Shown here: piece after piece, positions 35,101-43,419 of the stretch | Position numbering within the stretch: position 1 is the stretch's first letter | Layout: each line of letters begins with the position of its first letter | Assembly (NCBI GenBank): GCA_910586855.1 | Contig: CAJUJH010000001.1 | Location: forward strand, 887,339-951,338 | DNA: 64,000 nt | Source of the DNA: Candidatus Gastranaerophilales bacterium | Lineage (GTDB): Bacteria > Cyanobacteriota > Vampirovibrionia > Gastranaerophilales > Gastranaerophilaceae | Direction of reading: 5' to 3' | Program-made: the position numbers and the translations under genes | Notes under the pieces: model-generated | The model's database searches: none | The model's input: only the letters and a program-made list of their open reading frames with translations | What the model was told of the DNA's origin: nothing

Positions 35101-36786
35101 TTTAATGTTTTTGTATCAACAAATTTAAATGAAGAAAGCTTAGATAAGCTTGTAAATCCAATGCTTCAATTCCCGCTGAAAACAAAAGGGGAGTTTACTT
35201 TAAAAGGCAGGTTAAGGGGTACTTTAGATACTTATACAATATTTGCAAATGCCATCCTCAACCCGGGTGTAGATTTATACTATATGGGCTCAGATATTGG
35301 TGATGTTTCAGATAAACGTGAAATTATATCAAGGCTTGATATTAAGAATAATGAAATAAAAGTTCGCAATATCCAGTATCAAAAATATATATTATCTCAA
35401 AATAAAAAAGAGACACCTTATGAAATGCTTAAGGTATCAGGCGGTATTAAAGGCGGGGATAAAGGTCTTTATTTGGATAATTTGAAGATTGTAACTCCAA
35501 ATCCGGCTCCTGCACGTCTTTTGAATATTTTCTTTAAAAAGTCTATATTAAAGCATGGCACATTTGTTTCAAATATGCTTTTAAATGGTACTATAGCTGA
35601 GCCAAAAGTAAATGGTAATTTGAAATTTTCAAATATAGATGTACCTTTATATGATTCTCAAATCAAAGGTATTGACCTGACTTTTGATAACAGGTTTATA
35701 CATGCTGTTTTTGAGGGTACAGGAATGGGCTCGGATGTAAAGCTTGCGGCTGAAATTATAAACAAAGCCACATTGCCTGTTGTAATTAATAAGGCTGAAA
35801 TTACATCTAAGACAATAAATTTAAATGATTTTATTTCAGGACTGTCCAGATTTTCAAAGGCCAATAAATCAACTGACCCTACTGCAAAACAAGAAATGCT
35901 GCTTTCTCCTGTGGATTTTGAGATTAAAAGCGGTAAGTTCAGTGCAAAAGAGATTTATTATAACAATGTCAAGGCGCAAAATTTTCAAGGCAATTTCAAA
36001 CACACAAAAGATGGGGTTTTTGCTTTTAACGATGTAATGTTTGATATAGCCGGTGGAAAAATCAGAACCAATGGCAGTTATGAGTTTGATACGACACAAT
36101 TTTCGATAAATTCAGAGATTGAAAACTGCGATGCAAATACGCTTGTGACTGATATTCTTGGCACAAAAAACCAAATTTTTGGCAAGACAAACGGTAAAAT
36201 AAATTTAACCGGCCGTCAATTAAATACTTCTAATGGAATAAATACTGTTAAAGCCAGTGTTGATTTTGCCATATATGATGGCAAAATGCCGAAATTAGGC
36301 TCTCTTGAATATTTATTAAGAGCGGGTAACCTATTGAAAAGCGGTATTTTAGGGTTTACATTAAATAATGTCATTGAAGTTTTAATACCGTACAAAACCG
36401 GCGAATTTAAGAAAATTTCAGGAGATTTTATTGTTGAAAACGGTAAAATTGATAAATTAAATATTTACTCTAAAGGTGATAATTTAAGTATCTATACATC
36501 CGGAAACTATGATATAGCAACTAATGTGGGTGATTTTGAAGTTTTAGGAAAATTGTCTACAAAAATTTCTAATCTGCTTGGACCAATCGGAAATGCCTCT
36601 GTTAATTCACTTGTAAACCTTTTTGCAAACAATAAATTTGATAAAAACGCTAATGATATCGTGAAAAATGCTGACAAAATTCCTGATATCTCAGGTACCT
36701 CAAATGATTTTAGGCTTTTTGCAGTTAAAATTCTTGGTGATTTGAATGCTGATAACTTTGTAAAAAGTTTTAACTGGCTAAACTAG
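32158..36786 (+). CDS. AsmA-family giant envelope protein (1,542 aa)
   Basis: Second AsmA-type giant. A charged N-terminus, one transmembrane helix at about 20-40 ('FCLCFVFLALFYVNLG'), then 'PEILIKNVKESTGLILNLDK' as in the AsmA N-terminal domain, followed by about 1,300 residues of repeating beta-strands. The C-terminus (about 1340-1500: 'MPKLGSLEYLLRAGNLLKSG', 'ISGDFIVENGKIDKLNIYSK', 'FEVLGKLSTKISNLLGPIG') parallels that of the 1,257-residue protein, so they are paralogues. A role in inter-membrane lipid transport is inferred from family. Start set at the ATG six bases after TATAAT. Followed by a TPR lipoprotein gene and lgt on the same strand. Confidence 0.85.
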   Translation: MEKDNKENIKENKFSKLKTTLRILNIVFCLCFVFLALFYVNLGKIVSPFLNPEILIKNVKESTGLILNLDKPSITATYDLCLNIKSDLFEFKTPNNDSKLLLIKDADVKIKIFPLIFKKIEFKKLEASDLEVNIERYKDGKFNFQKYFINDSKMPFEFAAKSALVLIDKYNIIFRDEKHSTAAEITGMELVSTEFNLNSYADIKTKGTFTVENKAVKRVSPYALDVKLKFPINKNLDFKDYRLEMSVSNLDFSMLHPYLLEFVSKDIKQFRGKGSLIILPRESAGIAKNPLNLNLDIEDLFIEIFKNNHNNFINIKGKSKLSLTASFKKDEVFIDELNFTKPNINIKAFGTLKNVSNLNKINPDITFVIKDSSLNELLKAAPDYLIKMQQDYIPNLKKYNANAVANAEFKVKDRFRYPNMYGFVKLDDIYLLERPKNAKTSSAYIKFDGSDVDIKVDANCPNNQKIFVSGQTEIKELPLAKFDIQSTPLIDIEFAHKLLIPIHKIFGFQLGPLPMMVVKGNGQISLKTEGTRESAKLNGFFKTQNGTAVLNGLNTTLYNGNLNLLFKGKEIIYNNTTGLVEGAKIRIDGKSDVNGNLDLYVKIFDVNADKAFDVVKTSPLVLNLLGGGSFLDAYTNPKGNIDFNMRLWGKASNMGDVEDLTKIEPTDDIKAKGTILFKNNSLDIFPEIKASKINGTLDFEDFVTLNLNADIYSSPFTMQGTVTPDFKASKVRSEQPQIIDLTFKTKSAVSGDLYKFFYDNQDGFQSKNRISPELYEFLNKIKFKFAANIRAKGKVDPKDAIIDIKKFTLEGWAVGLNYKGSDVLFNGGDIKFKDQKILFKNLDTSLWNANVITNGDIDKIFDEIFVPNLNFKLVSFPFSKITGITNVIDDKNLKKVLGDFDELKGTLNGEFFYNTSGFSGSTNFVNVSFYDKKRDLPVNINSGDLKFSDNNVKINALNMSYGHTPVLIDAILDDVNTKNPGFNVFVSTNLNEESLDKLVNPMLQFPLKTKGEFTLKGRLRGTLDTYTIFANAILNPGVDLYYMGSDIGDVSDKREIISRLDIKNNEIKVRNIQYQKYILSQNKKETPYEMLKVSGGIKGGDKGLYLDNLKIVTPNPAPARLLNIFFKKSILKHGTFVSNMLLNGTIAEPKVNGNLKFSNIDVPLYDSQIKGIDLTFDNRFIHAVFEGTGMGSDVKLAAEIINKATLPVVINKAEITSKTINLNDFISGLSRFSKANKSTDPTAKQEMLLSPVDFEIKSGKFSAKEIYYNNVKAQNFQGNFKHTKDGVFAFNDVMFDIAGGKIRTNGSYEFDTTQFSINSEIENCDANTLVTDILGTKNQIFGKTNGKINLTGRQLNTSNGINTVKASVDFAIYDGKMPKLGSLEYLLRAGNLLKSGILGFTLNNVIEVLIPYKTGEFKKISGDFIVENGKIDKLNIYSKGDNLSIYTSGNYDIATNVGDFEVLGKLSTKISNLLGPIGNASVNSLVNLFANNKFDKNANDIVKNADKIPDISGTSNDFRLFAVKILGDLNADNFVKSFNWLN

Positions 36787-36930
36787 CACTATACCTGATT
36801 TTCACACTATAATGTAAATTAGCCTCCCCGCTAGTTGCACTGTATTAAATTTGCAGGTAAAATAGGTTTAAAGTTATTTAATTTTGGCTTCATGCTTTGA
36901 TTAGAGGACAACTTGGGGAGAAATTTATTT

Positions 36931-37560
36931 ATGAAAAAACTTGTTATATTTCTTGCGGTTTTATTTGTAAGTGTTATGTCTAGTGCCTGTATTAATAATT
37001 TTGCAATTCAGGAGTTAAATATAAAGGCAAAAGAGTACCTGGATAAAGGTGATTATGATGAAGCTATTAAGAGGCTTGAATCCAGTGTAGATTTAGATGG
37101 CTCCATATTTGAAACAAGGTATAATCTTGCTGTTGCTTATATAAATAAAGAAGAATACGCAAAAGCTGCAAATCAGCTTAGTGAGGCTGCTGCATTAAAT
37201 CCTTCAAATCCTGATGTTTATTATACCTTGGGTGTTGCATACGAAGGTGAAGCTGATTCTAAACTGATAAAAAAAGTTCAAGATGATTCCTTTGAAAGTA
37301 CAACTGAAAATAGTGAAAAAGAAGATGGGACATTTGGCTCCGGTATATTTTTAAATGCTAAAGATGCTGAATTTGCTGTTATAAAGCTTGATGAGGCTAT
37401 AAAGGCTTATCAAAAATATTTAGAGATGACTAAAAAAACTGATGACATAGAAAAAGTGCAGGAGCATATAAAAGAATTAGAGGAAGATAAAGCAGCATAT
37501 ATTAAAGAGGCAGAAGCTGCTTTGGAAACTGATGATTTAAATCCTATGCAGGGAGACTAA
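36931..37560 (+). CDS. TPR-containing lipoprotein
   Basis: 209 residues. The signal peptide 'MKKLVIFLAVLFVS' ends in the lipobox 'VMSSAC' (Cys about 20). Two to three tetratricopeptide repeats follow, e.g. 'AKEYLDKGDYDEAIKRLESS' and 'YNLAVAYINKEEYAKAANQL', a charged insert, and a final helix pair. Likely attached to a membrane as an assembly or scaffold factor. I chose the ATG after GGGGAG; a frame six codons longer starts before that site. The lgt gene, whose product would lipidate this protein, begins five bases after its stop. Confidence 0.83.
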   Translation: MKKLVIFLAVLFVSVMSSACINNFAIQELNIKAKEYLDKGDYDEAIKRLESSVDLDGSIFETRYNLAVAYINKEEYAKAANQLSEAAALNPSNPDVYYTLGVAYEGEADSKLIKKVQDDSFESTTENSEKEDGTFGSGIFLNAKDAEFAVIKLDEAIKAYQKYLEMTKKTDDIEKVQEHIKELEEDKAAYIKEAEAALETDDLNPMQGD

Positions 37561-37565
37561 TAAAG

Positions 37566-38372
37566 GTGATATTTAAATCCCCATCTTCTGTTGCATTTTC
37601 TGTATTTGGTTATGATATCAAATTTTACGGTATTATGCTGTTTTTGGGGATGTTGTCGGGAATTTTTGCAGCATATTTTGTTTCAAAAAAATATTATAAA
37701 AATATTGATTTAGATACGCTTGCTGATTTTTTTCCTATTTTAATAATTTTTTCAATTATTGGAGCAAGAATTTATTACGTTTTATTAAGTTTTGATTTTT
37801 ATTCAAAATACCCTGCTGAAATTTTTGCCGTCTGGCATGGTGGAATTGCAATCCACGGAGCTATTTTGGGCGGAATAATAACAGGTATTATTTATTTTAA
37901 ATTTTTAAAAAAAATACCTCTTTTGCCCTATGCTGACGTTATTTCTTATGGTTTAGCAATAGGACAGTCAATTGGGCGCTGGGGAAATTTTTTCAATCAA
38001 GAGGCATTTGGCACACCATGTAATTTACCCTGGAAACTCTATATAGAGCCCGCTTTTCGTCCAAGTACTTTTATGCAATATTCGTATTTTCATCCGGCAT
38101 TTTTGTATGAATCAATTTGGGATATTTGTGTATTTTTAATTTTATTTTTTGTAATAAGAAAATGGGCTAAAAACCGCTATGGGATTGTGTTTTTCTCATA
38201 TCTGGGGTTATATTCAATTGGCAGAATTATAATTGAAAATATAAGAATAGACAGTGTTTTAAATGTCCAAAGCGTACCAATAGCTCTCTTGGTAAGTGTT
38301 TTAACCCTATTGATTTCTGTTTTTGCCATTATTTTTCTGACATATAAATATAAAAAACCTGCAATTACTTGA
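37566..38372 (+). CDS. lgt: Prolipoprotein diacylglyceryl transferase
   Basis: Transfers diacylglycerol from phosphatidylglycerol to the lipobox Cys of lipoproteins; inner membrane. The 268 residues have about seven transmembrane helices. 'WHGGIAIHGAILGG' (HGG motif) and the signature 'GQSIGRWGNFFNQEAFG' contain the essential His and Arg residues. GTG start, GGAGA about 8-13 nt upstream. Co-directional with the TPR lipoprotein. The terminator stem begins inside its last codons. Confidence 0.95.
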   Translation: MIFKSPSSVAFSVFGYDIKFYGIMLFLGMLSGIFAAYFVSKKYYKNIDLDTLADFFPILIIFSIIGARIYYVLLSFDFYSKYPAEIFAVWHGGIAIHGAILGGIITGIIYFKFLKKIPLLPYADVISYGLAIGQSIGRWGNFFNQEAFGTPCNLPWKLYIEPAFRPSTFMQYSYFHPAFLYESIWDICVFLILFFVIRKWAKNRYGIVFFSYLGLYSIGRIIIENIRIDSVLNVQSVPIALLVSVLTLLISVFAIIFLTYKYKKPAIT

Positions 38373-38384
38373 TATTGCAGGTTT
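38355..38384 (+). terminator. Terminator overlapping the end of lgt
   Basis: AAACCTGCAAT (38355-38365) pairs with ATTGCAGGTTT (38374-38384). The left arm is the last lgt codons and the stop codon lies in the loop. Followed by a weak T-rich tract. Confidence 0.65.
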
Positions 38385-38469
38385 ATAACTTTTTAATTAT
38401 GCTAAAAGGCTTATATTAACTGCAGTTTAGCTATTTTTAACTATTGCCATTACTGCACAAAATCCCATT

Positions 38470-39990
38470 TTAGTGCTCTATCATTGATTTTCCGGTCATC
38501 TCTTCCGGTTGTTTGATGTCCATTAAATCAAGTACTGTTGGTGCTATGTCGCACAGGGCGCCGGTTTTCCTTAAATTGTACTTTTTATTATCAACTATAA
38601 TAAATGGCACAATATTGGTTGTATGAGCGGTTTGCGGAGCTTTTGTATCTTCATTGTACATCCACTCTGCATTTCCGTGGTCTGCTGTAATAATCATTTT
38701 AACCCCGTTAGAGAGTGCCTTTTGGGCAATTTTCCCAACGCATTCATCCACAGCTTCGCATGCCTTAACTGCTGCATCCATTACGCCTGTATGCCCTACC
38801 ATATCAGGGTTTGCAAAGTTTACCAGGATAAAACCGTAATCTTTATTATCAAGTGCCTCTAAAACATTGTCGCACACTTCATATGCACTCATTTCGGGCT
38901 TCATATCATATGTTGCAACTTTTGGAGAAGCTACAAGCTTACGGGTTTCAAGCTTTCCGGGTTCTTCAACTCCGCCGTTAAAGAAAAACGTAATGTGGGC
39001 GTACTTTTCAGTCTCTGCAGTTCTGAATTGTTTGATGTTATTGTTGTCAAATACTTCTCCCAGAATGTTTTTGAGGTGTTGGGGTCTGAAAGCTACAGCT
39101 AAATCAAAATTTTCATCGTATTGTGTCATACAAACATAGAAAATATTTTTCAAAACTTTCTTGCGCTCAAAACCATCGAAATCGCTAAAGGTTAACGCTT
39201 TGGTTATCTCTCTTGCTCTATCCGGTCTGTAATTGAAGAATATTATAGAATCGCCGTCCGAAATTCTCTCTCCGCCGATTACTGTAGGTTCAACAAATTC
39301 GTCGCTTACATCCTTTTTGTACGAGTCTTTTATAGCAGCCAAGGCACTTTCAGCTTTATTGCCTTCCCCTAAAACAAGGCAGTCATAGGCTTTAGACACC
39401 CTGTCCCACCTTGTATCCCTGTCCATAGCATAGTATCGACCTATTACACTTGCAACGGGAGGCAGATTTTGCGCTTTTAACATCTCTTCCACTTGACCTA
39501 CAAAGGTTTCAGCACTTCTTGGAGGTGTGTCTCGCCCGTCTAAGAAGGTATGCACATATACGCGCTTTACTCCATTATCGGCTGCAAGCTTAATCAAGGC
39601 CTCTAGATGTTTCATTGAGCTATGTACTCCGCCTGATGAAGTCAGCCCCATAATGTGCAAAGCCCCGCCAGTACTCTTTATATGCTCTATCGCACGGTTA
39701 AATTCCTCATTTTTAAAGAATTGCCCCTCATCTATTGATTTATTAATCCTTGTAAGCTCTTGATACACAACCCTTCCGGCGCCTATATTCAAGTGACCCA
39801 CTTCGGAATTTCCCATCTGTCCCTCTGGTAGTCCTACATTCAGCCCGTCAGCATGGATTGTTGTAGTGGACATGTTCTTTAAAAAACTGTCGTAATTTGG
39901 AGTATCAGCGGTTTTCACGGCGTTAAATTCTGTTTTTTCTGAAACGCCCCAACCGTCTAAAATGCACAATAGAACTCTGTTTTGACTCAT
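38470..39990 (-). CDS. gpmI: 2,3-bisphosphoglycerate-independent phosphoglycerate mutase
   Basis: Glycolytic interconversion of 3- and 2-phosphoglycerate through a phosphoserine, needing manganese. The 506 residues match the family. The catalytic Ser lies in 'MGNSEVGHLNIGAGRVVYQ', metal sites in 'LCILDGWG' at the start and 'ITADHGNAEWM' near the end; 'HTFLDGRDTPPRSA' is also diagnostic. Shine-Dalgarno AAAGGGA. Codon choice has slightly more GC than its neighbours, normal for a highly expressed gene. Confidence 0.97.
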   Translation of the reverse strand: MSQNRVLLCILDGWGVSEKTEFNAVKTADTPNYDSFLKNMSTTTIHADGLNVGLPEGQMGNSEVGHLNIGAGRVVYQELTRINKSIDEGQFFKNEEFNRAIEHIKSTGGALHIMGLTSSGGVHSSMKHLEALIKLAADNGVKRVYVHTFLDGRDTPPRSAETFVGQVEEMLKAQNLPPVASVIGRYYAMDRDTRWDRVSKAYDCLVLGEGNKAESALAAIKDSYKKDVSDEFVEPTVIGGERISDGDSIIFFNYRPDRAREITKALTFSDFDGFERKKVLKNIFYVCMTQYDENFDLAVAFRPQHLKNILGEVFDNNNIKQFRTAETEKYAHITFFFNGGVEEPGKLETRKLVASPKVATYDMKPEMSAYEVCDNVLEALDNKDYGFILVNFANPDMVGHTGVMDAAVKACEAVDECVGKIAQKALSNGVKMIITADHGNAEWMYNEDTKAPQTAHTTNIVPFIIVDNKKYNLRKTGALCDIAPTVLDLMDIKQPEEMTGKSMIEH

Positions 39991-40043
39991 TTTATCCCTT
40001 TCTCAAATTTTGTAGCTTTTTTATAGCCAATATACCATAAAAA

Positions 40044-40061
40044 TGCTAGAATATTAGTATG
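40044..40061 (+). promoter_or_regulatory. Extended -10, leaderless promoter candidate
   Basis: TGCTAGAAT (TG-n-TAGAAT, 40044-40052) is followed by six bases and then the ATG of the acidic protein. No Shine-Dalgarno is present. The -35 region is poor, as is common with extended -10 promoters. Confidence 0.45.
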
Positions 40062-40568
40062 CAAAATCATGTACTAAACGATAATTTAAATAGTTTAAAT
40101 AAAAATTCCCTTAATCCCCTTATGAAACAGGCTTTAGGGGTTACAAGCCCGTATTCTGCGGGTTCAGATTTAGAAATTTCCCAAAAACAGATTGAAATAC
40201 TGGAAGATGCAATTAAGCGCTATGAGCGCCTTGAAGACATAAAGAAGTTTTCAAAAATTGCTCTTAATGATATTGAAACCGTAACTGAAGATGAAATCAA
40301 AAGAGCTATAGAGCTTGAAAATACCGTTTCTATTGATAATGAGCTGGCTGTTTTAAATTTAATTCAAAACGAAGGATTTTTAAATGACCTTGAAAGTGCT
40401 GATTTTTCTGAAATTTTAGCTGCAGCTTCCGATTCGCTTGAGAATACTGACAAGCTGGAATTTAGTGAAACCGCTGAGTTTGAAGAAACTGATTTTTTGG
40501 ATTTTAATCAAAACAGTCTGGAAGACTTTATTTCAAGCGATTTTGACCCAAGTGACTTTCTGGCTTAA
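40059..40568 (+). CDS. Acidic protein of unknown function
   Basis: 169 residues, no recognised domain. The N-terminal 35 residues are Asn/Leu-rich; about 40-110 are charged helices ('QKQIEILEDAIKRYERLEDI', 'EDEIKRAIELENTVSIDNEL'), and the last 60 are strongly acidic and probably disordered. Cytoplasmic by lack of any signal. The YkgJ-type gene begins three bases after its stop, so the two are probably co-transcribed from a leaderless message. Confidence 0.6.
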   Translation: MQNHVLNDNLNSLNKNSLNPLMKQALGVTSPYSAGSDLEISQKQIEILEDAIKRYERLEDIKKFSKIALNDIETVTEDEIKRAIELENTVSIDNELAVLNLIQNEGFLNDLESADFSEILAAASDSLENTDKLEFSETAEFEETDFLDFNQNSLEDFISSDFDPSDFLA

Positions 40569-40571
40569 TAA

Positions 40572-41003
40572 ATGTTTACAAATTTTGAACTGAATAAAAT
40601 TAAATCTGAAATTAAAAAATTTATATATTTAAAAATCTTAAAAAGAAAGTATTACAGGGTTGGAAATTGTGCCAAATGTGGGCGCTGCTGTAAAAATATC
40701 TATGTAAAACACGGCAAAAGTTTTATATCGGACCCTGATTTGTTTAATAAGTTAAAACCCTTACACCCCTTTTATTTTGACCTTGAAATTATAGGCAAAG
40801 ATGAAGTTGGCCTGCTTTTTGCCTGCAAAAATCTTGATGAAGCTGCTCGCACCTGTAAAATTCACAATAAACGAGCAAAAATTTGCCGTGATTATCCTAT
40901 GGAAGAAATTTTAAAAATGGGTGGAACTCTTGCAGAAGGCTGCGGTTACAGGTTTGAACCCATTGAAAAATTCTCTGAAATTTTAGATAAGATGAGCCGC
41001 TAA
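40572..41003 (+). CDS. YkgJ-family cysteine-cluster protein
   Basis: 143 residues with the YkgJ/CxxCxxxCC pattern: 'CAKCGRCCKNIYV' near residue 35, then 'FACKNLDEAARTCKIHNKRA', 'ICRDYP' and 'GCGYRF'. The clustered Cys residues are predicted to bind zinc or an iron-sulfur cluster; biochemical function is not established for most members. The last 21 bp overlap the end of the convergent folP gene. Confidence 0.88.
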   Translation: MFTNFELNKIKSEIKKFIYLKILKRKYYRVGNCAKCGRCCKNIYVKHGKSFISDPDLFNKLKPLHPFYFDLEIIGKDEVGLLFACKNLDEAARTCKIHNKRAKICRDYPMEEILKMGGTLAEGCGYRFEPIEKFSEILDKMSR

Positions 41004-42188
41004 ATCAAGTGCCTGCTTTGTTTTTGCAACATTGTGCACACGGATTATATCAATTTTTTTAAGTGCAAAATAAAAACTAAGCTGAGCTGTTAAATCGTCA
41101 AGAGTCTTATTATTATGGGCTTTTGCACCATCTGCTGAAACATCCGTTATAATGCTTTTTACAAATCTTTTTCTTGATAGTCCTGCAAGTATAGGAAAAC
41201 CAAGACTTTTAAACTCTTCAATTTTTTTTACAAGTTCAAAATTTTGTTCACTATTTTTTGCAAATCCAAATCCGGGGTCAACTATAATTTTATCCGGCTG
41301 TACCCCTGATTCTACTGCTTTTTGTACTCTTTTTACAAGTTCGAAATAAACTTCTTCTGCAGTATCTTTGTATTGGCAAAGATTATCCATATCTTTTGGT
41401 GTTCCTCTAGAGTGCATGATAACCACATTTAAGCCTGTTTCTTTAATTGTTTTTGTCATATCAGGGTCATAAGTAAGTCCTGAAACATCGTTTATAATAT
41501 CTGCTCCAAAATCCCACATAACCCTTGCTGTATCCGCATTTCTAGTATCTATACTTATTTTTATATCTTTAAAAACTGAATCTTGTTTCAATTCTTTGAT
41601 TACAGGAGTTATACGCCCTATTTCAACACTGCTGTCGACAGGTTTAGCCATTGGTCGTGTGCTTTCTGCACCTATATCAATAATGTTGACTCCGTCTTGA
41701 ATCATTTTATAGCAGTATTCAATGGCATCAAAGGGCTTTAAAAATAGTCCTCCATCTGAAAAAGAGTCCTCTGTAATATTTAAAATCCCCATTATCTTTG
41801 GTCTAAAAGCGCCGTCCGTATTTTGAGCGCCTTCTTTTTCAAATATTTGAATCTGTTTTAGGATTTCATCTGAAATTTTATCAAGGGAAAACTGCTGACT
41901 TTTTAGTTTTTCTGAAACTGTTTGCAGCTGAGCTATAGTACCTGATAAAATTAAATCAGAAACGGCTTCACTATGGTCTAAGACCCCTCTATGTATTGCA
42001 GCGTCGCAGTTTGAAGAAAGGGCTGTTTGCTTTATAATAGTTGCAGCCTCCGGTTTAAGGTTATAAACCTTAATATTTAGAAATTTGTGTTTTAATACCC
42101 CAAAATCAAGATATGATGGGCTAAAACCTATTTTTTTAATTTCATCTTTAATATTTTCAGTTAAAATTCTTCTTACATTAAATTGCAT
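40983..42188 (-). CDS. folP: Dihydropteroate synthase with N-terminal extension
   Basis: Condenses p-aminobenzoate with dihydropterin pyrophosphate in folate synthesis. The catalytic TIM barrel spans about 128-401: 'IMGILNITEDSFSDGG', 'INDVSGLTYDP', 'IDIGAESTRP', 'DPGFGFAKNSEQN' and 'LAGLSRKRFV' with 'RVHNV' at the end. About 125 residues precede it, a region seen in the roughly 400-residue DHPS variants of several bacteria. AGGA before the ATG. No other folate genes nearby. Confidence 0.94.
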   Translation of the reverse strand: MQFNVRRILTENIKDEIKKIGFSPSYLDFGVLKHKFLNIKVYNLKPEAATIIKQTALSSNCDAAIHRGVLDHSEAVSDLILSGTIAQLQTVSEKLKSQQFSLDKISDEILKQIQIFEKEGAQNTDGAFRPKIMGILNITEDSFSDGGLFLKPFDAIEYCYKMIQDGVNIIDIGAESTRPMAKPVDSSVEIGRITPVIKELKQDSVFKDIKISIDTRNADTARVMWDFGADIINDVSGLTYDPDMTKTIKETGLNVVIMHSRGTPKDMDNLCQYKDTAEEVYFELVKRVQKAVESGVQPDKIIVDPGFGFAKNSEQNFELVKKIEEFKSLGFPILAGLSRKRFVKSIITDVSADGAKAHNNKTLDDLTAQLSFYFALKKIDIIRVHNVAKTKQALDLAAHLI

Positions 42189-42249
42189 TTTCCTATTTTA
42201 CAAATATAATAGAAATAATTCAATAATTATTAACTTTTAGGAGATAAAA

Positions 42250-42534
42250 ATGGAACAAACAATTGTAAAAATCGAAGCGCAAGTGCGTGAAGCTGATAAA
42301 AATCCGCGTCAATTAAGAGCAGCTGGCGTTCTTCCTGCAACTGTTTACGGCAAAGGTATTGAATCCAAAAGCATTCAAATTAATGCGCATGAATTTAATA
42401 TGGCATATAAAAATGCACCCGAAGCTGTTTATGAAATTGCAGTAGGTAAAGAAACTTTTAAAACTACTGTTCAGGAAGCACAAATTCAATATTCAAATAA
42501 TCAAATTTTAAACGTTGAATTTAAAACAGTTTAA
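42250..42534 (+). CDS. rplY: Ribosomal protein L25 (short form)
   Basis: 5S rRNA-binding protein of the large subunit. The 94 residues match the E. coli-type short L25 without the CTC extension. 'RQLRAAGVLPATVYGKG' is the diagnostic stretch, followed by 'SIQINAHEF' and 'VQEAQIQ'. AGGAG lies 6 nt before the ATG. Monocistronic with a strong terminator. Divergent from folP. Confidence 0.9.
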   Translation: MEQTIVKIEAQVREADKNPRQLRAAGVLPATVYGKGIESKSIQINAHEFNMAYKNAPEAVYEIAVGKETFKTTVQEAQIQYSNNQILNVEFKTV

Positions 42535-42549
42535 GTTAGATAATTTTAC

Positions 42550-42586
42550 AAACGGGGTAGTCCAAAACAAGGATTATCCCGTTTTT
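42550..42586 (+). terminator. Rho-independent terminator of rplY
   Basis: Stem built from AAACGGGGTAGTCC (42550-42563) and GGATTATCCCGTTT (42571-42584), with one or two G-T or mismatched positions, followed by a T-run. It also faces the end of the minus-strand gene at 42592. Confidence 0.82.
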
Positions 42587-42591
42587 TAGCT

Positions 42592-42891
42592 TTATTTTTC
42601 TTCATTATTGTCAATACTGGAAGAGTAAAATTCTGCATATTCATTTAATGAATTTATAAAATGAGTATACCGCTCCATCCTAAGCTGTAGCCAGCTGAGC
42701 ATTGTATTTGTGCCCATAATTTTTACAACCCTTGTTTGCGCAAAACATTTTCTTGCAGCACTGTATTTTTCTTCAAAAAATGTCTGACATTTGCAATTTA
42801 GCTCATCTGCTAAATCATAAAGTGTTTTTAGCCAGGCGCTCTGTACGCTTAGTTCATCAATTCTAAATTCTAAAACCGTGTTTTCTGCCAT
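42592..42891 (-). CDS. Small helical protein of unknown function
   Basis: 99 residues, mostly long helices with several aromatic residues: 'FRIDELSVQSAWLKTLYDLA' and 'MLSWLQLRMERYTHFINSLN'. No signal, no known domain. I start it at MAENTV, because AAGAGG lies 9 nt upstream; a frame eleven codons longer reads through that site. Divergent from the DUF192 gene. Confidence 0.55.
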   Translation of the reverse strand: MAENTVLEFRIDELSVQSAWLKTLYDLADELNCKCQTFFEEKYSAARKCFAQTRVVKIMGTNTMLSWLQLRMERYTHFINSLNEYAEFYSSSIDNNEEK

Positions 42892-43059
42892 ATTTATATG
42901 CCTCTTTTGTATTGTAAACTGCAAGTTTTGGGGTGTTATTTTATTGGGGCTTAAAAAACTGATATTGGCTAAAAATTAGTTTGCTTCATACGACAATTAT
43001 AGTATGCTATTGGTATGACTTAATTATATCAGAGTTTTAAGCTTTTTAAAGGGATAGTG

Positions 43060-43398
43060 ATGAAATTTTGTAAAGTTTTGTTAAATGGTGAGGTCTTGTT
43101 TTCAAAAGCAAGAATGATGGAAACTTTTTTTGAAAGATTATCCGGGTTGATGTTTAAAAAGAATATTGGCTGCAATGCTCTTGTGTTCAAAGATTGCGCT
43201 TCAATTCATTCTTTCTTCTGTATTGTCATCTTTAATGCTTTATTTATCGGCAAAGATGGAAAAATCTTGAATCACTTTACAAAAATTCCCAAAAATAAAA
43301 TTTTACCCTCTGTTTTTGGCGCAAAATATTTAATTGAATATTTAAATGAGCCTGTAAAAATCTCTGATAATGATATTATAGAAATTGTAGAGCTATAA
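43060..43398 (+). CDS. DUF192 protein
   Basis: 112 residues with the DUF192 pattern: 'MMETFFERLSGLMFKKNIG', then 'SIHSFFCIVIFNALFIGKDG' and 'ILPSVFGAKYLIEY'. In other bacteria many members carry a signal peptide; this one does not. Function unknown. A GTG immediately upstream could also start it; AAAGGG lies just before. uvrC begins 21 bp after its stop. Confidence 0.78.
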   Translation: MKFCKVLLNGEVLFSKARMMETFFERLSGLMFKKNIGCNALVFKDCASIHSFFCIVIFNALFIGKDGKILNHFTKIPKNKILPSVFGAKYLIEYLNEPVKISDNDIIEIVEL

Positions 43399-43419
43399 CC
43401 TAAGGCGTGATGGAATAAT

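Noticed and set aside
36781..36836. AACTAGC/GCTAGTT inverted repeat after the large AsmA gene as a terminator
   Set aside because: The stem is only seven base pairs with a 42-base loop and no T-run; likely chance.
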